From Prorocentrum cordatum (Eukaryota > Sar > Dinophyceae > Prorocentrales > Prorocentraceae): a stretch of DNA of 64,000 nt. Below are positions 1-9,919 of the stretch, in pieces (positions within the stretch are counted from its first letter, which is position 1; each line of letters starts with the position of its first letter). The translations under genes and the position numbers were made by a program. The notes under the pieces were generated by a model. The model did no database searches. It had not been told where the DNA came from and was given only the letters and a program-made list of their open reading frames with translations. The DNA is taken from contig CAUYUJ010015281.1 of assembly GCA_963575745.1 (NCBI GenBank), positions 162,501-226,500 on the forward strand, given 5' to 3'.

Positions 1-944
1 CCTCCTCCCCTCCGATCGATTTTTCTCGAGCTACTCAGGCGTCATGCGCCCGAGGCCCCTCGCCGAGCGTCTGGGCACCCGAAATGGCCGAGGCCAGCTT
101 CCGGTGTGTCCCGGCCCGCGTACGCCGCCCGCAAAAAGAATGTAGAATGCCGAGAGCGGGCGAGGCGCCTTGAGCGAGCCGTCTCGGAACACCACGGGCC
201 GACGCAGCGGTCAAACCGACGACGGGATTATTTCAGCCGGCCGAACGGGCTAGAGGCCCACGCCAACGCAGGAACTATCTCGGGGTTTGGGCACCTCAAC
301 CCCAGGAGGTAACAACAGCCCGCCCCAGTGGTCCACTGCATCGGTGAAACAGGACCTGTCGCTATCAGCCGACAGGAGCGGCCGCCTGGTGGTGACCCAT
401 TGGCCCAGGGGCCCACAGCAACTCAACCTCCCTCCCTCGCGCCTTCCCGAGAAGTTGTTCTTGGTCTTCGGGGGTTACTTCTGAGGACGGGGGACTTACG
501 AGCCAGGAAGAAAGCCTTTCGGAAGGACGGGGGACTTCCGAGCCTTCTGAGAAGTCGGCTACGCGCAAGAGTGACCCCGGGTAAGAGTAACCTTTGGTGC
601 GCGGCTTTCCAGGGACCGCGGGGGTACCAAACAGAAGCGCGCAAGTCGCTAGTTACTGTCGCATCGCGTTCGGCGATCGGGGGACACCATTGGGCCCGCA
701 CCAGAGGTCACTCCAGCGAAAGGTCCCTACTCGACTTCAGAGAAGGCCCGCCCCTCCTCACTTCCCCCCGGGCTCGCCGCGGCCACGCGTCAGCGCGTCA
801 GCGGCACCCACCCCGGCGGGGCCGCGCGGAGCCGCTCACCGCCGGGGGAAGTGGGGAAGCTCGGCAACGCGCGCACGCCTGCCTGGTGCCCCTGCGGGGG
901 CGGGGACGCACAGAAGCCACCTTCCCGAACCCCCTCGCGGCGTG
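1..944. other. GC-rich stretch without recognisable gene
   Basis: Several open frames cross this stretch, but all are arginine-, proline- and glycine-rich and have no motif, so they look like the low stop-codon density of GC-rich DNA. I see no repeat family or RNA gene here. Confidence 0.5.
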
Positions 945-950
945 AAACAA

Positions 951-1109
951 TCACGACGGGAGGTTTTCTCCATTTTCGGCCTACAGGGGCCCTTGCGAGG
1001 CCTTGGGACCGTCAAAAAACGACTAAGGATGACAAACAGGTTCCGGCGAAGCGGTCTACACCTCAGGGGGTCGACGTCGTTAAAAAGTCACGACGTCGGG
1101 GGTCTGGGA
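951..1109 (+). repeat. Dispersed repeat (TCACGACGG...GGGACCGTCAAA family)
   Basis: The first half begins TCACGACGGGAGG, continues with a cggcct.c..gggccct core and ends near GGGACCGTCAAAAAACGAC. The second half carries GGGGGTCGACGTCG and gacgtcgggggtct. First-half relatives lie at 46463-46530 and 48306-48383; second-half relatives at 47519-47578 and 47997-48052. The dyad around cgacgtc...gacgtcg suggests a small foldback core. Function and element class are unknown. Confidence 0.6.
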
Positions 1110-1300
1110 GCCCAGCCGACGTCATGACTCTGTCATGACGTGACCTTCGAAGAATCTGGGCCCCTGCCAGGGGACCAATGTTTCATCCTGAGTCGCTTGC
1201 TGACGGCCCCGAGGCCCGGGAAGGGCCCGCAGGGGCCGACAAAAAGCGAAATACCTCCCGTCAAAATGTTCGCAGGACTCGAGGGGGGGTCTGGGTAGGT

Positions 1301-1482
1301 TTAGGTCGGGCGTGTCCCCCTACAGGGGGATTTTCTATGAAAAATAGAAAGTACCCCAAAAATGCAACAAAAAGGCAACAAAAATACTCCAAAAATAGTC
1401 CCCTGACTATTTTTGAATTATTTGTGGAGTATTTTTTATTTTTCGTCGACAATCCACCTGTAGGGGGACAGGCCCGACTTAA
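1301..1482. mobile_element. hAT-like MITE with 8-bp target-site duplication (copy 1)
   Basis: An AT-rich 182-bp insert in GC-rich DNA. Its ends are inverted repeats, TTAGGTCGGGCGTGTCCCCC on the left and the complement of TTAAGTCGGGCCTGTCCCCC on the right. The perfect direct repeat GGGTAGGT flanks it at 1293-1300 and 1483-1490. It encodes no protein, so it must be non-autonomous. The centre holds a short palindrome, AATAGTC-CCCT-GACTATT. An 8-bp duplication is typical of hAT and P-type transposons; the superfamily assignment is inference. Relatives are at 14310-14467 and 21880-21946. Confidence 0.85.
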
Positions 1483-1981
1483 GGGTAGGTGCCTTCTGGG
1501 GATGGGGAGTCGTCCACCGAGAGGTGGTGCGGCAGCGTGTGGTGGCCGGCAGACGCGAGAGGGCCAGAGGGCGGCGCGGGCAGAACCCTCCCGAGGCCCG
1601 CGCGGAGCTCTTAAGGGTCGCGTCGGCGCCGGACCTCCCTGGGACGCAGAAGGGGCATGCCAGTGCCATATGCGTCCTTCTCGGAGGCGCATTTCCGACC
1701 CGAACACGTAGTAGACCCATCTCGTAGTATGTCGTTCTGCCAAGCGGTATGGCCAGAACGCGCCCGCCACGACGCATGTACTACGAGATTTCTCGGTGCG
1801 CGCGTCGCCCCTGGGGGGCGACGCACCCATAGTATTAGTATGTTCGGGTGCCGCCGACTCCCTCCCCTCACGCATGGGGGAAAAGAACGGGGACGGGGAT
1901 GCACCGACCCGAGCAATCCGCGCGGACCTTCGAAGTGCTCTGTTTGCGCTGTTTTCTTGGCCCTCTAGCTGCGGCTTGACG

Positions 1982-2346
1982 TCAGCCTGGAAACGCCGCA
2001 CTTCTGCGCATTTTCGAGAGTGTCGCAGCGTAGGTGCTTGAGTTGCCAGTCCCGCTAAAATTATCGACGACGTGGGGGATGATGTAGTTCTCCCAGCAGA
2101 CCTTGCCCTGGTGGATGACCGCTGGCAGTGTACCATCCTCGTTCCACACAAGCCCTGCAGAATCAATGATCACCAAATCACGCATAGAACTGCCTGGCTC
2201 GTATCCGGGCGCGTTGGAACACGGCATGCCCATGGTGTTGACAATCCACTCGCCGTACTTCATCGGCGTCGCGTAAGGCATGGCTTTCTCGTTGTAGAAC
2301 AAATGGTTCAAAACGCCCTGGTCGCAGATAGTTGAAGAACGAACAG
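1982..2346 (-). CDS. Exon: C-terminal part of a glycosyltransferase-like protein
   Basis: Read on the minus strand, the exon contains CDQGVLNHLFYNE, then KYGEWIVNTMG, then GLVWNEDGT followed by PAVIHQGK. This order (DQG.lNyLyY, a G..vN.mG segment, a vlN.dG..pvvHQ motif) is how I remember the C-terminal half of a glycosyltransferase family common in algae and dinoflagellates; the DQ and HQ motifs would belong to the sugar-nucleotide site. The frame reaches a TGA at 1982-1984, but the family-like part ends near 2060, so the 3' border is uncertain. It joins in frame to the exon at 2503-2667. Family membership is from memory of motifs, not a search. Confidence 0.6.
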
Positions 2347-2515
2347 CTGCATACACATACACATTCGGACTTCCACGTGGATTTCTTGAGGCGGCGCTGG
2401 GCACACAGGCGCGGCGCCAGAGACGCCGAGAGGGGGATCCAGCGTCGATCCAAGAAATCCGCACGGACCTTTGAAAGTTTCTCTAGGTGCCCGTTGTTTC
2501 GCTCTTCGAGATGAC
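2331..2515. mobile_element. Foldback element family FB1, diverged intronic copy
   Basis: The right arm (GATCCAAGAAATCCGCACGGACC) pairs imperfectly with the left arm (GGACTTCCACGTGGATTTCTTG), around a GC-rich loop containing gcggcgcc. The outer ends (gaagaacgaacag / cgttgtttcgctcttc) also match each other. It shares the arm core with the copies at 5751-5947 and 12619-12820 but is more diverged, so it is probably an older insertion. Confidence 0.6.
2347..2502 (-). other. Predicted GC-AG intron made of a foldback element
   Basis: Between the exons at 2503-2667 and 1982-2346 lie 156 nt that begin GCGAAACAACGG and end GTATGCAG on the minus strand. Removing them joins ISK to T-VRSSTICDQG in frame (intron phase 1). 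The intron is almost entirely a diverged copy of the foldback family seen at 5751-5947 (arms with GATTTCTTGGATC and its complement). GC donors are frequent in dinoflagellates. This is the structure expected for an introner; the exact splice sites are inferred. Confidence 0.55.
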
Positions 2516-2667
2516 TACAGGGTCGCACTCTATCCTGTGCGAGATGTTCTCGAACTCCTCGGCCAGCCTCCCGAGCCAGCGAAGCATGCCGGCGCGGGTG
2601 CCGAAGGTGGAGGCGATGTTGAGCATGGGCTTCCCGCCGACGTCTGGGGGAAGGCCGGCGGTCATAT
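2503..2667 (-). CDS. Exon: middle part of the glycosyltransferase-like protein
   Basis: Minus-strand frame after a CCTCGCAG acceptor at 2668-2670. It encodes MTAGLPPDVGG, then PMLNIASTFGTRAGMLRWL and a following LAEEFENISHRIEC. A 'p.l..gstfGtragml.wL...EFe' segment just before the DQG motif is the arrangement I associate with the same glycosyltransferase family. Third codon positions are strongly G/C. The end at 2503 is set by the frame-preserving GC donor. Upstream is an intron holding the repeat at 2786-2960. Confidence 0.55.
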
Positions 2668-2785
2668 CTGCGAGGCCGGGGCGTAAGATGCTTCTCCGGA
2701 CGTCGGGCGGATTGCTTCGTTCGATCTCGTCGGTTTTCCTTAATCTCGGTCTCCGGAGGCCATTCTCGGGCCCCGGTGCCGTCAG

Positions 2786-2960
2786 ACTGAAGGGGCCCTG
2801 GGACACACAAATAAATACACACAAACAGCAGGATTCCCCATATCTTTCTATATTTTCTGTGTTTTTGCCTTCCCCCCCCCACTTCCCATACTTTCCCATA
2901 TTTTCTAGGGAATCGACGACAAATTGTGTCTGTGTGTTTTCTCCGCTCCTGACAGACATG
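2786..2960. repeat. Dispersed 175-bp repeat (ACTGAAGGGGCCCTGGG family), copy 1
   Basis: It opens with actgaaggggccctggg(a/g)cacacaaataaatacacac, has a CT/AT-rich core with repeated ccatattttc blocks, and ends near gtctgtgtg...cctgacaga. A second copy lies at 45171-45345 in the same orientation. This copy sits in an intron of the minus-strand glycosyltransferase-like gene. The AC-rich left end and GT-rich right end are weakly complementary. Confidence 0.75.
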
Positions 2961-3106
2961 GATCCGACAACTAGGTCTGGGAATCGCCCCCGAAGCACGA
3001 CGGCGTCCCTCGCGGAGGCGCGCCCGGAGGCCGCGCGGCGACACCCCCCCACGCAGAGGGGCGGGAGAGCGGGGCCCATGGCCAAGATGGAACGCCGAGG
3101 AGTCGT

Positions 3107-3240
3107 TGCCGACCTTGGCCCTCCATCTTGGTCAGCGCCAACTCGTGGATCATCCTCGCGAGTCGGCGGCGGCCCGCCTGGGCTGTGCCCAAAGCTCGGC
3201 GTCGGCAGGACTCTGCGGCATCGTGGTCATGGTCATATGT
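3107..3240 (-). pseudogene. Degenerate duplicate of the neighbouring exon
   Basis: This is a direct duplicate of 3257-3375 (shared gtcggcaggat/act, ggatcatcctcgcgagtcgg). Relative to that exon it carries one extra base in the ggatgatcc segment, so the peptide continues in another frame as ARMIHELALTKMEG. It is probably a tandem exon duplicate that has decayed. Confidence 0.45.
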
Positions 3241-3256
3241 TCCGATCGTTGTAAGC

Positions 3257-3375
3257 CTCCATCCAGGTCAACGCCAGATCGTGGATATCCTCGCGAGTCG
3301 GCGACGGCCGGCATCGACCACGACCAGGATCGGCGTCGGCAGGATCCCACGGCATCTCGGTCATAGCCATCATGT
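3257..3375 (-). CDS. Exon-like segment upstream of the glycosyltransferase exons
   Basis: After an acceptor reading CCTCGCCTCGCAG (3376-3378), the minus strand encodes MMAMTEMPWDPADADPG and then TREDIHDLALTWME. A GC donor follows at 3255-3256 (GGAG|GCTTAC). The acceptor and first codons closely match those of exon 2503-2667, which supports membership of the same gene. I do not recognise its domain. The start of the gene, further right, was not found. Confidence 0.4.
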
Positions 3376-3794
3376 CTGCGAGGCGAGGTGTTATAAACAT
3401 CAACCGCCTTGGGAACCGACGTCGTGGGACCCCAGCGGGCGGCAGATATGGATGTTGCTTCGCCCACACCGTCTGACCGCCTGCCGAGGTCCGCGAAGAT
3501 CGATTTCCCCCAGGCGGTGGTGACGGACAAATCCCCGCGTCGGAATGTCTCCCCTCGATCAAAGACGCCGCGCCTATGGCCTCGGGAACAGGCCCGCGGG
3601 CCTCCCCCAGCGATCTCCAGGCCGGGCAGCTGGCCGAAGCACTTCGTGACGGCCTCACTGGGCAGAGGGGAGGGAGAAACGTCAGCGCCAGCGCAAACTC
3701 CCAGAATCATCCAGGACGGGCGGGATTTCGAACCTATCGAGACACGTTTCGTGCTCACTTTCGGTTCACCCTGCGCTGCGCGCAGCGCAAGCAC

Positions 3795-5750
3795 TTACTC
3801 GCACCCCGTCCTACACAAACGGCCACATGCTTGGAGCCACGGACCCTCCAAGGGGGCACGTCGCTCCCGAAGTGCACCCACCGACGCTCGACGCCCGCGC
3901 GCACACGGCGACACCCAGGAATGCACCAGCACTCAGGGCGCACACTGCCCCGTAACCCTTCGCGCCGCGCGCGCACGGTTGCGTGCATGCGCGCGCGCCC
4001 CGATGCGCACGCGCGCGCGCAGACGCTCCAAGAACGCCGAGCACCCGAGGCAACTCCTTCCTCGAAGTCCTTATCAACTCCTGCAACTTCACAGATGTCT
4101 CACGCGTTGGGCCCATCGGCCCCCCCGGGGCGGATAGACGAAAGAATCCGAGCGTTTCTCACATCAGCCACTTTTTCCTGGAGCGGACACCCACAAGTCA
4201 AATGCCGGGGCGTGACCGCAAGACCTCTCGTCCCGCACGAGGCGCACCCAAGCCGTATGACCTCCAGACAGTGCAGGGAAACTGCCAGGGAGGCGGGGAA
4301 GGCCCAAAACGACACCGGGAGACTCTCTTGACTGCCACCAGGGGCCCAAGATGGTACCAGAGAGCCCCGGAGGGCTCTGAGACGGCCCGAGAGCGCCCCA
4401 ACTGGCCCCGATCAAGACAACCCGACCGGACCCTAAGACAAGCCCAAAACATGGTTCAAAGAGGGCCACATGCGAGTCACAAGAAGGACACGACGAGTAG
4501 AAGGAAGAGGGGGCGAAAGAGGGGAAGGCAGGGCAAAAGGAGAGGGAGGTGGAAAACGATGACGAGAACAAGGACAAACACCCCGATACGATGTGGAAGA
4601 ACAGGTCACGTGTTACGGCTCTCTCACGCAAGCAACAGTAAAACCAACTCAGCGAATCACGTTCAGTCTTGCGGTGCGGGGGCAGGATGCTGAGCAGAAG
4701 GGGGAACGGGGACTGCAAGGTAAGGAGACAGGCTGGGCGGGGAAAGGGTGCCAAGCGGTCAGGAGGGTAGAGGCGTACCTAGAGCTAATCACATCGTGAA
4801 ACAAACAACGACGACAGGAAATGTTTGCGGCCTTCGGATTGCAGGGGCCCTGACCAGCCCAAAGAACCGACTCGGGATGATGCGCAATTGGTCCCTGGGC
4901 AAAACGAGCCATCGGAGTCCTGCAGGAGAGGAGGAGGGAGTATCGTCAGGGGGAACGTCTCTCCCACCCGAGAGGTTGGGGTTCTTCTATCTTGCGGAAA
5001 GACTCGCGTCCTCGATCCATGAACAAATATGAACAGCATACCGCGGACGCCAGGCCCTAAATATCCTGGTGATCCCTGGGTGCCCCGCGTTGCGTCCTCC
5101 ACGGATTACGGTAGTGAGCGCACGTACACATCAGGCATCAAGGCACGAACATTACACACCAACAACGCACAATCCAGCATACAAAACATCCCTGCTTACC
5201 CCGACAACCTAACATAGCATGTACAGAACTCGTGCCCAATAGACACGCACAACAATCATACAACTCATGCGTACACAATTCAAACATAATAACCAACATG
5301 CACGTGTTACGATTACGTGCACCGTGCAGCTACTCACCAGACTGACCAAACATGTAAAAACAACCGAAGTGGAAGCAACGCGTTCGCAGACTTGGCATGG
5401 TTACCAGATGCACTGATGGAGAAATAAGAAACAAACACAAACATACACAAATAATTCACGCGTGAAAAAAAGCTCCGATACAATGCAAACGGCTACGAAA
5501 AAGACACGGCGGGCGTCTCGACGCGGTCCTGGATAGTCAAGCGCAGCTGCCACCGAGTAAGATGTGGCAGACAGCTGGACAAGACAAAATGGTGGACAAA
5601 TTGCAAGGCCAATCCGAGACAGCAAACGTGACGATGTCACGCCGGCCCGAGGAGAACCAGACGCGGCAAGGACTGCCTCAGGAATGGCAGACGCCGCGTC
5701 CGAAAACGAAGAGCATGCTAACAGCGGTTGCTCTTACAATATTCTTCTGT
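3795..5750. other. Unassigned stretch
   Basis: No gene, satellite or element could be supported. Near 3970-4020 there is a run of CG-rich alternating sequence (gcgcgcgc tracts) that could adopt Z-DNA. From 5030 the base composition becomes richer in A and C. Open frames here have no conserved features. Confidence 0.4.
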
Positions 5751-5947
5751 AGGGGAACGACAAATGACATAAACATAAAAACTCTGAGGTCCGCACGGAT
5801 TTCTTGGATCCGCGCTGGACCCCCCTCCCTGGCGCGCGGAGCGCGCCAGGGGCGGCGCCGGAGGCGCCGCTAGGGGTCTCCAGCGCGGATCCAAGAAATC
5901 CGCGCGGACCTCCGAGTCTTTATGTTTATGCCATTTTTCGTTCCCCT
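5751..5947. mobile_element. Foldback element family FB1, best-preserved copy
   Basis: Two 67-bp arms are almost perfectly complementary. The left begins AGGGGAACGACAAATGACAT and runs to ccgcgctgg; the right begins cagcgcggatccaag and ends in TCGTTCCCCT. The loop itself holds two palindromes (ggcgcgcggagcgcgcc and ggcgccggaggcgcc). The whole can fold into one long hairpin. Flanks ttctg and ttctc are a possible imperfect 5-bp duplication. No protein is encoded. Confidence 0.85.
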
Positions 5948-5974
5948 GTTCTCGCGTCACTTAAAACGGTTGGG

Positions 5975-6365
5975 TGTGCCGGGCTTTGGCTGGTGTCAGG
6001 ATGGCGGGTGCCCGTGGGCGTCTCGTGCGAGGCGTGTGCGCCAAGGCCTCGCCCGGTGCCCCCCCCGCGGGCGAGCGCTCGTGAGCGCTCCGTGCGCTGG
6101 GAGGGCGTGCCGAGGCTTCGCCCGGCGCACGCCCAGTAGGCGCCTCGGTGGGTGCGCCGAGGTCTCGCGCGGTGCCCGCCCGTGGGCGCCGCGTGGAGGC
6201 CTCGTGGGCACCTCGCACGCTGCGAGGGCTTTCCACCGGTTCGGGCAGTCGCTGCGTTGACGTCTCCTGGCCGGTGTGCGCGTGTGTGGTGGTGTGCGCG
6301 TGCGTGCCGAAGCTTCGGCTGGTGCCCGCCCGTAGGCGCCGCGTGGGCATCTCGTAGATTGCACC
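5975..6365 (+). repeat. Degenerate GC-rich tandem repeat
   Basis: Units share a core like tgccgaagcttcggctggtgcccgcccgtgggcgccgcgtgg. Clear instances begin near 5990, 6040, 6105, 6150 and 6305, with unequal spacing of about 60-150 bp. It directly adjoins the FB1 element. Arginine/alanine-rich open frames on both strands are by-products. Confidence 0.6.
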
Positions 6366-7861
6366 TCATCGGTTGTAGCCCAGAGCGTGCACCACACTGA
6401 CTGCGCCGCATGGCTTGCGCCGCGTGGACGTTACCACATACCCTGCGCCACGTAGCTTGCGCATCCACTGTGCGGTAGATGAATGTTGCGGCCGACGCTG
6501 GCAAACATATTACACATGACTGACAACAAGAATCTGTCATGTGTGCATCCCAACGTTACGCATCAAGGACACTCGTCATGGCGTCAGGGCGGCCCAGTAC
6601 AAACCAAGTGGGCGCAAGTATCAAAAAGCAGGCACGGCTGCACATAACCCCACACAGCCTGAGGGATTGATAGCATCTACCAAGGCCGCGCCAACGGCGT
6701 GCTTGGTTAACGGTGCGATTGGGAATCCGATGTTTGTGACGCCGAGCTCGCGCAGACCAAAATGTAGGAGCTTACGAGACACCGTTCCTTACATTTCAAA
6801 TGTGCAAATGTATCGAGCGAAAACGACGCAGCGAATTGTCGGAAAGCACGAACCACGCGTGCCTACAATTGGTTTGTCCACGAACCACGCCGTCCTACAA
6901 TTGGTTTCCTACTTCGCTGTTAGCTAACACACCATTAGCGCGTCTACTGATATAACTACATGCATAACATTTGTCATCACGCGTCTAAATAACAGATCCT
7001 GCATCCACGCCATACATACAGGCAGGCCACGGACGGCAGACGTCGCGATGTCGCGTTGGGCCGGCCAAGACGAAATCCGAGCACAACCGCTGAAGAAACG
7101 GCACAACCTGGTAATACCGAGTATCATGAGCATGCCACGACCCATCAGGCAGGACAGACGCCGCGCTGAGCCCTCGGAGCAAACACTCGTAGAAACGACG
7201 GGCTCCAAAGAACTGGCGCCACGGCGCACGACATCAGAACACGATGGAAACAATACGACGGCAAACTGATGCAGTCCACAAGTAAGCTGCCAAGACAGGC
7301 GTCGCAGCGTCACGCTGGGCAGGGAAAACAGCAATGAACATAACCACAGCGACCACCGACCTGAAATGACACGACCTGCGACCACGCGCCATGCTTAACA
7401 GCATTCGAAAACCGCGCGGGGCATGGGAACACATGGGACCAACACCACTTCGCGACTGAATATGCGTGACACGAATCCGGCCGCCACACCTGCCTGGAAA
7501 AACAGGCGCAAGGGCGACTGTTTAGAAGCAGCAGGCGTAAAGGTAGACCTGCCCCGTCAATCGACATCCTGCGTCCTACGTTGCACGATGAGGCAACATG
7601 ATGCAAACATTCTACAGTCACTGACTGAATCAGCAGTCCGCCCCCCCAAAGTCCCCTGTCTCCTTAATAGTATGTCCCATGCGCGCGACGTACATGACCG
7701 AGCAAGACCACCACAAACGAAAGCGAAATGGTATCAAATAGCCACGAGCCACGGCATACGAACGAGACTAAACGTGACAACTAACAACGATGCAAAACGA
7801 ACGCGACGTCCCATGCTGTTGGCCACCCGACTGGTCGAGATTGTGAGCTCAGCAGGGTCAG
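6366..7861. other. Unassigned, less GC-rich stretch
   Basis: No supported gene. A small tandem duplication lies at 6846-6911 (cgaaccacgc...ctacaattggttt, twice). The longest minus-strand frame (6924-7385) is Cys/Leu/Ser-rich without motifs and is not called. Confidence 0.4.
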
Positions 7862-8012
7862 TCAGCCATCCGGCAAGATGAGGTTGTTAGCTGGGCCTGT
7901 CCGCCCATGCGGCGCGTCGGCGGGATCGCAAAAGCCTGCGCAGATGCCGAAGGCTTCGGCGGGGATCCATGGCAACAAAAGGATGTCGCTTTGCCGCGCG
8001 GACCTTGAGGAC
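7862..8012 (-). CDS. Exon-like segment, unknown protein
   Basis: The minus strand encodes LLLPWIPAEAFGICAGFC, then DPADAPHGRTGPANN, before a stop at 7862. Composition is protein-like and codons favour G/C in third position. It is in the same frame as the segment at 8186-8374, separated by a (GGA)n tract that would lie in an intron. I do not recognise the family. Confidence 0.35.
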
Positions 8013-8083
8013 CATGGGGCGTCCAAATCCAGAACCACGACAACCAAAAGGAGGGATATCGAGGGGAACACCGAGGAGTAAGG

Positions 8084-8184
8084 GGAGGAGGAGGAGGAGG
8101 AGGAGGAGGAGGAGGAGGAGGAGGAGGAGGAGGAGGAGGCGGAGGAGGAGGAGGAGGCGGAGGAGGAGGAGGAGGAGGAGGAGT
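8084..8184 (+). repeat. (GGA)n microsatellite
   Basis: About 100 bp of GGA repeats with a few GGC variants. On the minus strand it is a polypyrimidine tract between two exon-like segments, so it could lie in an intron. Confidence 0.95.
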
Positions 8185-8185
8185 G

Positions 8186-8374
8186 CCCGGGGCCCAGGAG
8201 TCCCAGCGGGCGAGGCTCGTGCGAAGGGCGACTGCGCCAGCCCTCCCCCGGCTGGCAGCCGTCTGAGGCCCTGGCCGGCTGGACCAGCCAGGTGCTGGTG
8301 CTGACGCCCCGCAGCCTGCCGTGCCCGTCGGTGCGGGGCCGCATCTCCTCGGGGGTAGCCACAAGGTACCGAAT
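8186..8374 (-). CDS. Exon-like segment, unknown protein
   Basis: The minus strand encodes IRYLVATPEEMRPRTDG, then GRLRGVSTSTWLVQPARA and a basic tail. Nearly all third positions are G or C, as in dinoflagellate genes. It may belong with 7862-8012. Its 5' side runs into a dispersed repeat (8375-8470), so the exon border is unclear. Confidence 0.35.
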
Positions 8375-8470
8375 ACCGCCTCTCCCCGGACCTCTCCCGG
8401 GGTGCCTTCTGACCAAGATTTCGAGGCGAATCCGGCGGTGGCGACGACGGAAGCCCAAGAGGCCCTAAAA
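8375..8470 (+). repeat. Dispersed repeat with CTCTCCCGGGGTGC core, copy 1
   Basis: Contains cctctcccggggtgc, then a(t/c)ttcgaggcgaatcc.gcggtggcgacga and gaggccc. Relatives: 22576-22660 and 45819-45925, all on the same strand. Confidence 0.7.
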
Positions 8471-8582
8471 GGAGAAAACGAGGAGAGGGTAGCAGTACGG
8501 GTGCAGGGAAGCGGGAAACAATTATCCCAGTGCGACCCTACATAGGAGTTGGAGCCCCTAGGAAACCAGCATTAGTACGAAC

Positions 8583-9098
8583 AGTAAAGCTAGAGCTAAG
8601 CTAAAGCTAAGTTAAAACTAAACTAAAGCTAAGCTAAAGCTAAGCTAAAGCTACGGTAAAGGCTAAGCTAAAGCTAAGGTAAACCTAAGCTAAAGCTAAG
8701 CTAAAGCTAAGCTAAGGTGCAGCTAAGCTAAGCTAAGGTGCAGCTAAGCTAAACCTAAGCTAAAGCTAAGGTGCAGCTAAGCTAAAGCCAAGCTAAAGCT
8801 AAGCTAAAGCTAAGCTAAAGCTAAGGTACAGCTAAGGTACAGCTAAGCTAAAGCTAAGCTAAAGCTAAGCTGAAGCTAAGCTGAAGCTAAGCTAAGGCTA
8901 AGCTGAAGCTAAGCTAAAGCTAAGCTAAAGCTAAAGCTAAGCTAAAGCTAAGCTAAAGCTAAGGTGCCGCTAAGCTAAAGCCAAGCTAAAGCTAAGCTAA
9001 AGCTAAGCTAAAGCTAAGCTAAAGCTAAGCTAAAGCTAAGCTGAAGCTAAGCTACAGCTAAGCTAAAGCTAAGCTAAAGCTACAGCTAAAGCTAAAGC
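8583..9098 (+). repeat. AGCTAA/AGCTA tandem array
   Basis: More than 500 bp built from AGCTAA and AGCTA units with scattered variants (aaggtgc, aaggtac). Each unit has an AGCT palindrome. It ends at two direct copies of caggggactgggggaaccgc (9102-9144). It does not match the plant/dinoflagellate telomere repeat TTTAGGG. Confidence 0.95.
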
Positions 9099-9409
9099 TC
9101 TCAGGGGACTGGGGGAACCGCTCGCAGGGGACTGGGGGAACCGCCCAGGGCGTGGTCCACTGCCCGGCCCTTTAAGCTAAGAGAGTAAGAACCCTTCTAG
9201 GAAGAGCCTATGTAGGGAAAAAAGTTGGAAAATCGGTGAAGGTGAAGTGGCCAGGGCTGGAACGACTGGCAGTGGGCGAAGCGAGCCCGAAACAGTAGGC
9301 ATGCGGTCGCCAAGGCTGGACAAACACGACAGGGAACTGGCCAAGGCTGGGGAAGAGTGGAAGGGCTGGCCCCAGCCACTTTTTCCAGCTTACGTGAGGC
9401 GGTATGGGT

Positions 9410-9553
9410 CAGGGCTGAACCTAAACGGTGTTTTTCGTTTCCGTGTCGTTTTCGCTTTCCCTCGTTTTGTCTCCAATCCGCCCTTGACGCAGAGCGAAAT
9501 CGAAACGAAACCGGCCCACGAAATGGCCCAAACACCGTTTAGGTCCGCCCCTG
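9410..9553. mobile_element. hAT-like MITE, CAGGGCTG family (copy 1)
   Basis: 144 bp with inverted ends CAGGGCTGAACCTAAACGG and the complement of CCGTTTAGGTCCGCCCCTG. It is flanked by GTATGGGT (9402-9409) and GTAGGGGT (9554-9561), a 7/8 match. CAGGG termini with 8-bp duplications are the hAT signature. The interior contains cgtttcgattt/gaaatcgaaacg-like complementary stretches and no ORF. Copy 2 is at 17491-17636. Confidence 0.88.
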
Positions 9554-9689
9554 GTAGGGGTGCCTGTTTCCTCCTCTGATCCTCGGTCAGGTAGACCGTC
9601 TCGGGGGCGACCGAGTCCGCGCGCGGCAGGAGGTCGAAGGGGTTCTGCTGGAAGTTGACGGGGGGCCCCAGGGGGGCCGGCGGCGGCGG

Positions 9690-9805
9690 GGCGCACCGGA
9701 GGGGGGGGCTGGGGGGGGGGAGGGAGCAGGGGAGGGGGGGGGCCCGAGGAGGAGCGGAGGGGGGGGGGGAAGGGGGACGGGGAGGGAGGGGGAGGGGGAG
9801 TGAGG
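9690..9805 (+). repeat. G-rich low-complexity tract
   Basis: Runs of 5-10 G separated by single A or C bases. The many G-runs could fold as G-quadruplexes on the plus strand. No gene. Confidence 0.85.
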
Positions 9806-9919
9806 CAAGCTAGGTGCGCTCGCGTCATATCCGACGTCCTACACCTCCCTCGCATCCCTCACCATGGCGTAGATCTCCTCTCTATTCGCGCAGTCGGATG
9901 TCGAGCAAGGCAATGATCC

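Noticed and set aside
1905-1945. Another FB1 foldback arm (gcaatccgcgcggaccttcg)
   Set aside because: Only about 20 bases match one arm and no complementary arm lies within 200 bp, so it could be chance or a tiny remnant.
5926-6540. Overlapping Ala/Arg/Thr-rich ORFs on both strands
   Set aside because: They follow the degenerate GC-rich tandem repeat and have no conserved motif.
8583-9098. Telomeric repeat
   Set aside because: The unit AGCTAA differs from TTTAGGG-type repeats on both strands and the array is internal and variable.
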